A stretch of 64,000 bases of DNA from Neolewinella marina. GTDB taxonomy: Bacteria > Bacteroidota > Bacteroidia > Chitinophagales > Saprospiraceae. The notes beneath the pieces are model-generated. The model saw only the letters and a program-made list of their open reading frames with translations, was not told the DNA's origin and did no database searches. Below, one piece after another: positions 6,412 to 14,012 of this stretch. The stretch lies in assembly GCF_002631205.1 (NCBI RefSeq), contig NZ_PDLO01000001.1, forward strand, positions 248,001-312,000. The letters run 5' to 3'. Position numbers and translations under genes: made by a program. Positions within the stretch are counted from its first letter, which is position 1. Each line of letters opens with the position of its first letter.

Positions 6412-9117
6412 ATGAAACGTATCTATTTCCTCCTTCTCCCTTTCCTGCTGCTGTCCGCCGGCCTGGTCGCCCAGTCGGAAATCAGCGCTACGGTAGTCGA
6501 CACCACCGGCACCACCTTGCCGGGGGCCAATGCCATCCTGCTGCGGGCGTCCGACTCCCTGCTCACCTCGTTTGGCACCACGGACGACAAGGGCGTGTTC
6601 CTGATGCAGAAGGTCCCGGCCGGGGACTACATCCTGCGGGTGAGTTTTCTCGGATTTGAGCGTCCCGACCAGCCGCTTACTGTGGATGCATCGGACCAGT
6701 ACCTCGGACTGGGTGATCTACGGATGTACCCGGCTGGTTTCCAGCTCAGCGGGGTGGAGGTGACGGCCGACCGCATCCCCATTCGCATGAAGGGCGATAC
6801 CATGCTCTACGACGCCGCGGCCTTTGCCGTCGGGGAAAACGCCAAGGTGGAGGACCTGCTGCGGCGGTTGCCGGGGATGAGCATCGACGCCAGCGGCCAG
6901 CTGACCTGGCGGGGCAAACCGGTGCAGGAGGTGATGATCAATGGCAAACCCTTCTTCGCCGGCAACGCTACCCTGGTCACCCAGAACCTGGACGCAAAGG
7001 CCCTGAAGAACGTCGAAGTCTTCGACCAGAAATCAGACGATGAGGAAATTACCGGGGTGGACGATGGGGAAGAGAATACGACCGTCAACCTGGAAATGAA
7101 GGAAGAATTCAAGGCCAAGATCTTCGGAGAAGTCTACGCCGGCGGCGGACAGGCGGCCGGCGACGATGACCCCCGCTACGACGCCGGCGGCAAGGTTTTC
7201 CGCATCAGCGACGCCACCCAGATCGGAGTGTTGGGTACGATCAACAACGTTAACCGCGTCGGTTTCAGCGGTGATGAGATCATGAACTTCAACCGCAGTT
7301 CCGGCCGCGGGCGGGGAATGAACTCCGGTAATACCGGCCTGCCCTACTACGACGGAGGACAGGCACCCGGGCAGAACCGCAGTATCGCTACCGGGGTGAA
7401 CTTTGGAAAAACGGTTGGCAAGCACGGTCAGCTGACCATGGATTACACCCTCTTCGAACGACAGCAGACCCAGCTGGTAACCGAACGCCAGGCCTTTACC
7501 CGTACGGACAACGAACGGATCATCCGCTCCGACCAAACCGATGCCACCACCAACTACAGCCACGGCGTCAACGTGGAATACGAGCAGGAGATCGATACCA
7601 TCTCCCGCCTGCGGTTCAACGGCAGTGGCTACCTGAGCGGCAACGACAGCCGCGCCCTGGCCTCCACCACCGTTACCAGCGACGGCACTACCGCCAGCCC
7701 CTACACCGTGGAGGAATGGACCGATGGGTACAACCCGGGGGGCAGCGCCTCCCTGCGGTACAACCGGCGGCTGGGCAACAAGCGGGGGAGAACGTTCGGC
7801 GCCTCCACTTCCGTCGACTACCAGACCGATCAGACCGACCTGGAAGTCCTCGTAGCCGGACTCGACGAGGAGGGCGGTAGTGGCCTTCCCCTGGCCGGCA
7901 GCCTGCAGAACGGATTCCAGGTACAGGACCGGCGCACCAACTCCCTCAGTTACGACGGTGAGCTGCGCTACGACGAACCGCTATCGGACAAGCTGGTCCT
8001 GGAAACCGAAGTCGGCTATAGCTTCGACGAGGACGAAGGTGATTACCGCTTTCGCCTGGACGAGGCGGTTACCACCAACCTCCTCACCCGCGGATGGACG
8101 AGCTACCGCGGCGGTACCGACCTCTCGTACCGCTTCGGCCAGGGCAACAACCTGCAGGTGGGAGCCGAGGTGCAACGCAACGAACTGCAGATCAGCGGCG
8201 ACACCGCCCGACTGTCGGCCTTCACCTACCTGCTGCCTAACGTTAACTTCCGGATGCGCAAGGGCAAGACCTTTATGCGGCTGAATTACCGGGCCGATGT
8301 GCAGTCGCCCAGCGTCAGCCAGTTGCAGACCATCGCCCGCCCTTCGGTTACCGGACGGGTGTCGGTGGGCAACCCCGACCTGGACCCCGCCACCCAACAC
8401 CGGCTCAGCGGCAACCTATGGTTCAACGACCAGTTCCGCGCCATCAGCCTCAACGGTTACGCCAGTCTGAACTACACCGACAACGCCTTCGGCAACAGCC
8501 TCACCTTCACCCCCAGCCAGCAGATCTACCAGACGATCAACGTGAGCCACGCCTGGGGCTCCACCGTCTACGCCGGGTCTACCATCGGCATGGCTTTCAT
8601 GAACGGCGAACTGCGGACCAACCTGAGCAGCAACCGCAGTATCGGACAGGGATTCGTCGACGGGGTAGCCCGCACCAACACCTCGGCCAACAACAGCGGC
8701 ACGGTGGACCTGACCACCGAGTTCAACGAACAGTCCTTCCTGCGCGCCGGCTACACCTACGCCCGCAGCGTAAACAGCTTCGACGACGGGGAAACGGCCG
8801 ACATCGTGACCATCACCCACGACATCGTGACCCAGTTTGAGTTGGAAGTGAGTGAAAAATGGCGGTTCGAGAGCCGCTTCCTCTACCGCATCTTCGAGGC
8901 GGCCTCCTTCGCCGACGCGGCCAACATCCCCGACCTCCAGGCGAGCATCGAGATCCGACCGTTCAAGAAGGCACGCCACTACTTCGTACTGCGGGGGCGG
9001 GACCTGCTGAACCAGAACACCATCATCAACCGCCAGGCCCAGGCCTTCGTCACCTCGGAAACCATCAGTAATGGCCTGGGGCGCTACTTCCTGGCCACCT
9101 TCCACTACCAGCTGTAA
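6412..9117 (+). CDS. Outer-membrane beta-barrel protein with carboxypeptidase-regulatory-like N-terminus (TonB-receptor type)
   Basis: A 901-residue outer-membrane protein. Signal peptide (residues 1-20, ending GLVAQ), then a carboxypeptidase-regulatory-like beta-sandwich (ISATVVDTTGTTLPGANAIL, 24-43), a plug-like region (KVEDLLRRLPGMSIDASGQL near 145) and a long C-terminal barrel with repeated aromatic strands ending in FHYQL. The plug differs from classical TonB-dependent receptors and fits the outer-membrane beta-barrel family (PF14905-like) that partners GLPGLI proteins. Likely imports or handles an unknown ligand; co-transcribed with the GLPGLI gene. Confidence 0.88.
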   Translation: MKRIYFLLLPFLLLSAGLVAQSEISATVVDTTGTTLPGANAILLRASDSLLTSFGTTDDKGVFLMQKVPAGDYILRVSFLGFERPDQPLTVDASDQYLGLGDLRMYPAGFQLSGVEVTADRIPIRMKGDTMLYDAAAFAVGENAKVEDLLRRLPGMSIDASGQLTWRGKPVQEVMINGKPFFAGNATLVTQNLDAKALKNVEVFDQKSDDEEITGVDDGEENTTVNLEMKEEFKAKIFGEVYAGGGQAAGDDDPRYDAGGKVFRISDATQIGVLGTINNVNRVGFSGDEIMNFNRSSGRGRGMNSGNTGLPYYDGGQAPGQNRSIATGVNFGKTVGKHGQLTMDYTLFERQQTQLVTERQAFTRTDNERIIRSDQTDATTNYSHGVNVEYEQEIDTISRLRFNGSGYLSGNDSRALASTTVTSDGTTASPYTVEEWTDGYNPGGSASLRYNRRLGNKRGRTFGASTSVDYQTDQTDLEVLVAGLDEEGGSGLPLAGSLQNGFQVQDRRTNSLSYDGELRYDEPLSDKLVLETEVGYSFDEDEGDYRFRLDEAVTTNLLTRGWTSYRGGTDLSYRFGQGNNLQVGAEVQRNELQISGDTARLSAFTYLLPNVNFRMRKGKTFMRLNYRADVQSPSVSQLQTIARPSVTGRVSVGNPDLDPATQHRLSGNLWFNDQFRAISLNGYASLNYTDNAFGNSLTFTPSQQIYQTINVSHAWGSTVYAGSTIGMAFMNGELRTNLSSNRSIGQGFVDGVARTNTSANNSGTVDLTTEFNEQSFLRAGYTYARSVNSFDDGETADIVTITHDIVTQFELEVSEKWRFESRFLYRIFEAASFADAANIPDLQASIEIRPFKKARHYFVLRGRDLLNQNTIINRQAQAFVTSETISNGLGRYFLATFHYQL

Positions 9118-9147
9118 AGAAGAATTTCAAAGTTTTTTCCTGTAGGC

Positions 9148-9179
9148 TTGCACAGATGAAAATGGTGGCCCTATATTTG
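9148..9179 (+). promoter_or_regulatory. tRNA-Gly promoter
   Basis: A TTG box (9148-9150), a 21-base spacer and TATATTTG (9172-9179), an exact match to the Bacteroidota -7 consensus. Lies about 40 bases before the tRNA. The best-formed promoter in the window. Confidence 0.7.
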
Positions 9180-9220
9180 CAGCGCTTTAGAAATAAAGCA
9201 TGGCTGAGCAGCCAGCAGAC

Positions 9221-9293
9221 GCGGATGTAGCTCAGTTGGTAGAGCGCAACCTTGCCAAGGTTGAGGTCGCCGGTTCGAACCTGGTCATCCGCT
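9221..9293 (+). tRNA. tRNA-Gly (anticodon GCC)
   Basis: A full cloverleaf can be drawn: acceptor GCGGATG/CATCCGC, D arm GCTC/GAGC, anticodon stem CAACC/GGTTG with loop TTGCCAA, and T arm GCCGG/CTGGT around TTCGAAC. Discriminator base T. The 3' CCA is not encoded. Follows a good promoter and is followed by a strong terminator. Confidence 0.97.
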
Positions 9294-9304
9294 CGAACGT
9301 GACG

Positions 9305-9338
9305 AAGCCGCTTCTCTCCGGAGAAGCGGCTTTTGTCG
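9305..9338 (+). terminator. Intrinsic terminator after tRNA-Gly
   Basis: A 12-bp perfect stem, AAGCCGCTTCTC/GAGAAGCGGCTT, with TCCG loop, whose last bases run into TTTTGTCGTT. Begins 12 bases after the tRNA. Confidence 0.9.
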
Positions 9339-9349
9339 TTTATACCCGT

Positions 9350-9510
9350 TACGAAGTGGTTTAGGCGTTCATCTCTAGTTCTCTCCGCCCAGCTCTTCGT
9401 TAGGAAGCCTCGCCGACACTCAGGTGTCGCCTACGTTTCCCGCCTTGATCTGAACGGAGATAACTGCGACCTGAATCTTCAACTCAGAGCCGAGGGCGAT
9501 CAGCGAAGCT
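9350..9510. other. Structured non-coding segment of unknown nature
   Basis: About 160 bases between the tRNA-Gly terminator and the glycosyltransferase gene, without a convincing gene. It contains a hairpin (CGACAC-TCAG-GTGTCG, 9414-9429) and related sequence in inverted orientation at its ends: GGTTTAGGCG near 9360 and GCGAAGCTAAACC near 9510. It may be a dispersed intergenic element, a small RNA, or the remnant of a gene. Confidence 0.3.
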
Positions 9511-9623
9511 AAACCGTTCGTGCCGGGTATATTGCGTCTTCATCCAACTTCGGACCCATCCCCACTCCCGGCCGCCGCACCGTTGTCTTCCTCGTCCTCG
9601 CCGCCGGCGGGCTGCTGTGGACC

Positions 9624-10928
9624 ATGAACCTGCTGTACAACCGGCCGCTGTTCATCGACGAAGCCAACGTAGCCCGCAACCTTTTTGACCGCGGCTATGG
9701 AGATCTGTTCCGGCCGCTCGACCACGCCCAGTACGCTCCCCCACTCTATCTGGTGTTGGCCAAATTGCTGGGTGAGCTCTTCGGCTACACAGAACTGCCG
9801 CTGCGGTTGCCGGCCTTCCTGGGCGGGCTGCTTGCGGCGGGTGGACTCTACCTGGCGGGCCGCCGCCTCCACCTCGGCTACTTCACCGCCCTGCCCCTGC
9901 TCCTCCTGTTCGTCAACCCCACGGTACTGCGGTACGTCACGGAGCTGAAACCCTACGGTCTCGACCTGGGTATTGCCACTCTGCTGTTGGCCGGTGCCCT
10001 GCATACGCCTCCCCGCCTCCATGGCAGACTATTGTGGTATTGGATTCTTGCGGGCAGCCTCGCACCCTGGATTTCCCTGCCGGCCGTGTTCATCCTGGCC
10101 GCGGTAGGCCTGCGGGGGCTGTACCATGACCGGCGGTGGGCTTTCCCCATCGTTGGTTGGTTACTCTCCTTTGGCATACTGTACGTATTGGTCCTGGCCC
10201 CTTCGGTCGGCAGTGGCTACCTGAATTCCTTCCACCAGGATTACTTCCTGCCCTGGCCGGACAGCCTGGAGGACCTGCGGCGGTGGGGCGGCATCGGCTT
10301 TATTTTGCTGCGACTGGGATTCGGGCTTACGGCGGTGGCTCTGGCCTGGGGTCTATTGCTTTTGGTGGCCGCCTGGATCCCGCGCCCGCGCCATGCCTGG
10401 CTGTTGCTGCCGCTGCTGATCGTGCTGGGGGTATCCTCCTTCGGCTATTACAGCCTTATCGAGCGGCTTATGTTATTCGTCCTGCCCGGGATCTGGCTGT
10501 TCGTGGCCGTGGGGGCGCGGCGGTTGTGGCGGAGCAGCCCCAAGCTGGGGCGGGTGTTCCTCCTGCTCGCGACGGTGGTGGCCCTGGATGGCAGCCACAG
10601 TCTCCGGCATTTTTATTCGCCCGTGAGGTTCAGCGACGGGCGGCGCTTGGCGGATGTTGCCCGGGGCACGACCTACCGGGTGCACCCCCTGGCCGCGCCG
10701 GTAGTCGATTATTACCTGAGGATTCACCCCGGAGGTGGTACGGGCGGCACGGAAAAACCCTACGGAGGACTGGCAGCGGGGGAAGAAAATTGGCTGTATG
10801 ACGTACTGACGGCCCCGCGACCGAATTACGATCTCAAACAGGACAGCGCCCGGGCGGCGGAGCGCGGATGCCAGGTCAATGCGGAGGCCCTTTACCGGGC
10901 GAAAGTGCTGCGGATTAAATGTCCCTGA
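9624..10928 (+). CDS. GT-C type membrane glycosyltransferase (GT39-like)
   Basis: A multi-pass membrane protein of at least 434 residues with the GT-C pattern: a first-loop acidic motif (FIDEANVARNLFDRGYGDL near residue 10), then many hydrophobic helices, resembling dolichyl-phosphate-mannose mannosyltransferases that move a sugar from a lipid carrier to a protein or glycan on the outer side of the membrane. The ATG used here cuts into the first helix: the same frame stays open upstream to 9513 and encodes TVVFLVLAAGGLLWT directly before it, but with no ATG, GTG or TTG. A true start at an ATC (9558) or ATT (9531) is possible. The 3' end overlaps the Nudix-like gene by 14 bases. Confidence 0.8.
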   Translation: MNLLYNRPLFIDEANVARNLFDRGYGDLFRPLDHAQYAPPLYLVLAKLLGELFGYTELPLRLPAFLGGLLAAGGLYLAGRRLHLGYFTALPLLLLFVNPTVLRYVTELKPYGLDLGIATLLLAGALHTPPRLHGRLLWYWILAGSLAPWISLPAVFILAAVGLRGLYHDRRWAFPIVGWLLSFGILYVLVLAPSVGSGYLNSFHQDYFLPWPDSLEDLRRWGGIGFILLRLGFGLTAVALAWGLLLLVAAWIPRPRHAWLLLPLLIVLGVSSFGYYSLIERLMLFVLPGIWLFVAVGARRLWRSSPKLGRVFLLLATVVALDGSHSLRHFYSPVRFSDGRRLADVARGTTYRVHPLAAPVVDYYLRIHPGGGTGGTEKPYGGLAAGEENWLYDVLTAPRPNYDLKQDSARAAERGCQVNAEALYRAKVLRIKCP

Positions 10929-11298
10929 CGGAATTCCGGTCGGTGACCACTTCCACCAGTTCGCGCAGGAACTGGACCTGACCCGGCGTAAGGTGGCTCT
11001 TCAGGGCCTCCTTGACGGTCAGGAAGGTACCGGACTCGATTTCCTTGAGCCGTTCTTTCAGCTCACCGGCATCTTCGTAGAGCATCTGTTTCAGGCTCGG
11101 GATCTCGTGCCAGTCGCCTTCTACCGCTACGGCTTCCTCGCGGTCGTCGGCCGGTTCCAGCTCAATGAGGTCGGGGCTGTCCATGTTCAGGTCACCACCC
11201 GGGAGACCCCACTGCTCGGACTGCTGCGTTAGGAAGACTTCAAGGCCCCGCTCCCGAAAACGATAGATGATGAGGCGGGCTTTTTTGCGTAGTCCCAT
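10915..11298 (-). CDS. Nudix-fold-like protein lacking the Nudix box
   Basis: A 127-residue protein. The N-terminus (KKARLIIYRFRERGLEVFLT and WGLPGGDL, residues 5-38) reads like the first strands of a Nudix hydrolase up to the point where the Nudix box (GX5EX7REUXEEXGU) should begin, but the box is absent; an acidic stretch (DLIELEPADDREEAV) follows. The second half is helical and rich in Glu/Lys. It is therefore unlikely to hydrolyse nucleoside diphosphates and may be a binding protein or a decayed paralogue. Divergent from the secreted protein gene at 11440. Confidence 0.6.
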   Translation of the reverse strand: MGLRKKARLIIYRFRERGLEVFLTQQSEQWGLPGGDLNMDSPDLIELEPADDREEAVAVEGDWHEIPSLKQMLYEDAGELKERLKEIESGTFLTVKEALKSHLTPGQVQFLRELVEVVTDRNSVRDI

Positions 11299-11303
11299 AA
11301 GAT

Positions 11304-11334
11304 TGGTGATAATAGATAGCCGGATGTAGCTTTG
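11304..11334 (+). promoter_or_regulatory. Promoter for the secreted protein gene at 11440
   Basis: A TTG box (11304-11306), a 20-base spacer and TAGCTTTG (11327-11334), exact to TAnnTTTG. Predicts a leader of about 100 bases. Confidence 0.5.
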
Positions 11335-11385
11335 GTGCGCGACCGGTACACCTTAAATAACGGTAGCACCATTATTGTTTGGCCG

Positions 11386-11393
11386 TAAAGATA
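11386..11393 (-). promoter_or_regulatory. -7 element for the Nudix-like gene
   Basis: Minus-strand TATCTTTA is one base off TAnnTTTG and lies about 90 bases before the ATG at 11298. It forms a divergent, overlapping pair with the plus-strand promoter at 11304-11334. Confidence 0.3.
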
Positions 11394-11439
11394 CAACGAA
11401 GCCCGTCCGGACGCCGTTTTGAGTCTACAAACTACCACT

Positions 11440-12156
11440 ATGAAGTATTTCCTGTTTCTACTACTGCTAAGCGTCTGCCCACTGTTCGCCCAGACCAGCA
11501 ACGCCACCCTGGAAGGGGCCTGGCAATCCGGCTTCCCGGGCGAGGACGGCGCCACCAACCAGTTGTCCATGATCATCCAGGACGGCTACTTCGTCATGAC
11601 GGCCTACAATCAGGAAAATAACTCCTTCATCGCCACCCTGGGCGGTCACTACGAAATCGCCGGCGATACCTTCCGCGTCACTTACGAATGGGACTCTTCC
11701 TCCCCAGCCAACGTCGGCACTACCCGCAGTATGCCCTATCTGCTTAACGGCAGCCTGCTGGTGTTTAACAACGACAAGGTTTGGCAGCGGGTCGACGACG
11801 GTTCTGGCCCCCTGGCCGGAGCCTGGCAGATCACCGGACGCAAGCGCGATGGAGAGATGACCCGCCGGGAGCCCACCGGTCCGCGCCGTACCATGAAAAT
11901 CCTGTCCGGCAGCCGCTTCCAGTGGATCGCCTACAACACCGATACCGCTGAAATGCTGGGCACCGGCGGGGGCAGCTACACCGCCGAGGAGCCGAAGTAC
12001 ATTGAAAAGATCGAGTTTTTCAGCCGCGACCCGAGCCGCGTGGGTGCCCAACTCAGTTTCGACTTCAAGATCCGGAATAACGAGTGGCACCATATGGGCC
12101 TGAGCAGCAAGGGCGACCCCATTTACGAAACCTGGGGACACCGGCCGCAGCAGTAG
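11440..12156 (+). CDS. Secreted protein with two lipocalin-like repeats, function unknown
   Basis: A 238-residue protein. The ATG at 11440 is preferred to the one at 11419 because it gives a standard signal peptide (MKYFLFLLLLSVCPLFAQ). The mature chain seems to contain two similar beta-rich units, each opening with a GAWQ motif (LEGAWQSGFPGEDG and LAGAWQITGRKRDG), as in small lipocalin-like domains. No catalytic motif was recognised. It has its own promoter and is convergent with the T9SS cargo gene downstream. Probably periplasmic or outer-surface; role unknown. Confidence 0.75.
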   Translation: MKYFLFLLLLSVCPLFAQTSNATLEGAWQSGFPGEDGATNQLSMIIQDGYFVMTAYNQENNSFIATLGGHYEIAGDTFRVTYEWDSSSPANVGTTRSMPYLLNGSLLVFNNDKVWQRVDDGSGPLAGAWQITGRKRDGEMTRREPTGPRRTMKILSGSRFQWIAYNTDTAEMLGTGGGSYTAEEPKYIEKIEFFSRDPSRVGAQLSFDFKIRNNEWHHMGLSSKGDPIYETWGHRPQQ

Positions 12157-12172
12157 CCGGAGACGGAGGCTG

Positions 12173-13153
12173 CTAGTCCTGCACCAGTAATCGCTGGGTA
12201 TTTCCATCCGAATTCACTCCGAGGGCGCGCACCAGGTACATGCCCCGGGGCAGGGCCTGGAGGTCAATACCCTGGCGGGCCTGTTCGGGAGTGTAGGTTC
12301 CTATCCGCTGCCCGCTGACCTGGTAAAGTTCTACGGAGGTCGCCACTGCAGGAACGGCCAGGCGTACCTGGTGGGTAGCCGGGTTGGGATATACGTGGAG
12401 CTGCTGGGCGGATTCGGCTGCAGGGACAAAAATCATATTACTGTAGCTGAAGGCCCCGGAGTAGTCGTCCTGCCGGATCCGGTAATATGCCCCAGTGAGT
12501 GGCCAGTCATGAACCACCGAATAGTGCACCTCAGCAGAGGAACCATCGCCCTGTACCGCCACCTCGGTTACGGCTTCAAAACCATTACCGGAATCGGCCT
12601 CTACCGTGTAGCCACTCACGTCGACCTGGTCGGCTACCGACCAATCCAATCCCAGTCGGTCACCCGATTGGCGGTAGGTGAGTTCCCGCGTCCAGGTTAC
12701 GGGGAAGGCGGCATCGGCAATAATATTGATGGTAATGATGTCGGTCTGAAATTTGCCACTGGCGCCCACCGGCCGGGTGTACACCAGTTCTATGTTGCCT
12801 ACGGCCAGCAAGTCTACCTCGATGCCAAAGTCTCCCGGGGGCAGGGGAGTCGGTGGAATAACCAGACCCGCTTGTATAGGAACGACTGTGGGTGGGCCCT
12901 CCAGCGTGGGATAAATGGCCAGTTCGGCAAGGGTGCCCTCCCCGGTGGCGCTTTGCACCCCGAGGGTAGCTATATTCGGGCTGGGGATCTTAACGCATCC
13001 GGAGTAGATTTCGCCGACTTCAACCGTAGTATTGAAGTTGCTGAAAAAACTCTGGATGGCCTTCCCGTTTTCGGTAAGACAGGGATTTTGTGCTGTACCG
13101 ATAAGCGGAAGCAGCATCAGCACGAGGCTGAAACAGGTAAAGGTGCGTTTCAT
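12173..13153 (-). CDS. Secreted protein with T9SS type A sorting domain
   Basis: A 326-residue protein: signal peptide (MKRTFTCFSLVLMLLPLIG, then TAQ), a beta-rich middle, and a C-terminal type A sorting domain from about residue 250 (LHVYPNPATHQVRLAVP, then YQVSGQRIG, then LPRGMYLVRA). This tail directs proteins through the type IX secretion system to the cell surface, where it is removed. The middle contains an immunoglobulin/fibronectin-like stretch (LTYRQSGDRLGLDWSVADQV) but no enzyme motif. Function outside the sorting tail is unknown. Confidence 0.88.
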   Translation of the reverse strand: MKRTFTCFSLVLMLLPLIGTAQNPCLTENGKAIQSFFSNFNTTVEVGEIYSGCVKIPSPNIATLGVQSATGEGTLAELAIYPTLEGPPTVVPIQAGLVIPPTPLPPGDFGIEVDLLAVGNIELVYTRPVGASGKFQTDIITINIIADAAFPVTWTRELTYRQSGDRLGLDWSVADQVDVSGYTVEADSGNGFEAVTEVAVQGDGSSAEVHYSVVHDWPLTGAYYRIRQDDYSGAFSYSNMIFVPAAESAQQLHVYPNPATHQVRLAVPAVATSVELYQVSGQRIGTYTPEQARQGIDLQALPRGMYLVRALGVNSDGNTQRLLVQD

Positions 13154-13292
13154 GATCAGGTAGTTAGACGAATGGAGACAAAAACAACGGCGGCATACCG
13201 CAGAAAAAACTGTTAATTTCTCCTGCCGGCATACTATGCCTTGTAAATGCAGAAACTACCCGAATGTTCGGCCATTACTACCTGAACAATAG

Positions 13293-13364
13293 TAGCCCCA
13301 GCAAGACTCGAACTTGCATTTTCGGTTTAGGAAACCAACGTTCTATCCCTTGAACTATGGGGCT
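13293..13364 (-). tRNA. tRNA-Arg (anticodon CCU)
   Basis: A 72-base cloverleaf on the minus strand: acceptor AGCCCCA/TGGGGCT, D arm GTTC/GAAC, anticodon stem TTGGT/ACCGA with loop TTCCTAA, and T arm GCAAG/CTTGC around TTCGAGT. The discriminator is A, and the 3' CCA is not encoded. Reads AGG codons. Its promoter lies at the very end of msrB. Confidence 0.95.
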
Positions 13365-13391
13365 GATTCCCGACGGAGGTAGTCGGGCCGG

Positions 13392-13426
13392 CAAATATAC
13401 GTTTACAGATCGGCTTCCGGTACAAA
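13392..13426 (-). promoter_or_regulatory. tRNA-Arg promoter overlapping the end of msrB
   Basis: On the minus strand TTTG (13426-13423), a 23-base spacer and TATATTTG (13399-13392), exact to the -7 consensus and the same octamer as at tRNA-Gly. The -33 box falls inside the last codons of msrB. Confidence 0.55.
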
Positions 13427-13951
13427 ATTGAGCGCCGCGCCATTGATGCAATACCGCAGCCCCGTGGGGTCCGGGCCATCAGGAAACACGTGCCCCTGGT
13501 GGCCGCCGCAGCGGGCGCAGCTGACTTCAACGCGCTCCATGCCGTAGCGCCGGTCCACGTCCTGCTGGACGTATGCTGAATTGATCGGTTCGTAAAAGCT
13601 TGGCCACCCCGTTCCGGATTCGAACTTGGTGCTGCTGCTGAAGAGGGGCAGGCCACAGGCCCGGCAGGCGAATACCCCGGCTGCCTTTACGTCGTTCAGG
13701 GGACTGCTGAAGCTCGGCTCGGTACCGTCTTCCCACAGAATATGATATTCCTGGTCGGTCAGAATATTCTTCCAGTATTCCGTGGTGGTATCCATCCGCT
13801 CCACCTCCCCTTCCCGGGCGGGCGGATCGTAGCGGTATTCCGGCAGGTTTGGGGTTACCCCGGCGGCTTCATCTCCATTGGTGACGGGCGTTTGGGAAGT
13901 GGAATTACAGGCCAGGACAAAGAGCAGGGCCAGGGAAAACAGAATGCGCAT
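13403..13951 (-). CDS. msrB: Peptide-methionine (R)-S-oxide reductase, lipoprotein form
   Basis: Reduces methionine-R-sulfoxide in oxidised proteins. The start at 13951 gives 182 residues and a lipoprotein signal (lipobox LACN, Cys15), so the enzyme is anchored in the cell envelope. Zinc cysteines CRAC (96, 99) and CARC (145, 148), the conserved GTGWPSFYEP (113-122), GGHQGHVFPDGP (149-160) and catalytic Cys168 (RYCINGAALNF) are all present. The frame extends upstream of 13951 into the glycerate kinase gene, but that extension lacks family similarity. Gene end carries the tRNA-Arg promoter. Confidence 0.95.
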   Translation of the reverse strand: MRILFSLALLFVLACNSTSQTPVTNGDEAAGVTPNLPEYRYDPPAREGEVERMDTTTEYWKNILTDQEYHILWEDGTEPSFSSPLNDVKAAGVFACRACGLPLFSSSTKFESGTGWPSFYEPINSAYVQQDVDRRYGMERVEVSCARCGGHQGHVFPDGPDPTGLRYCINGAALNFVPEADL

Positions 13952-14012
13952 CGGTGCAGATTTACCCTTACAACGTCCGCGCCGGGGCGGGGGGTTCAAC
14001 TGGACAGGCAGT

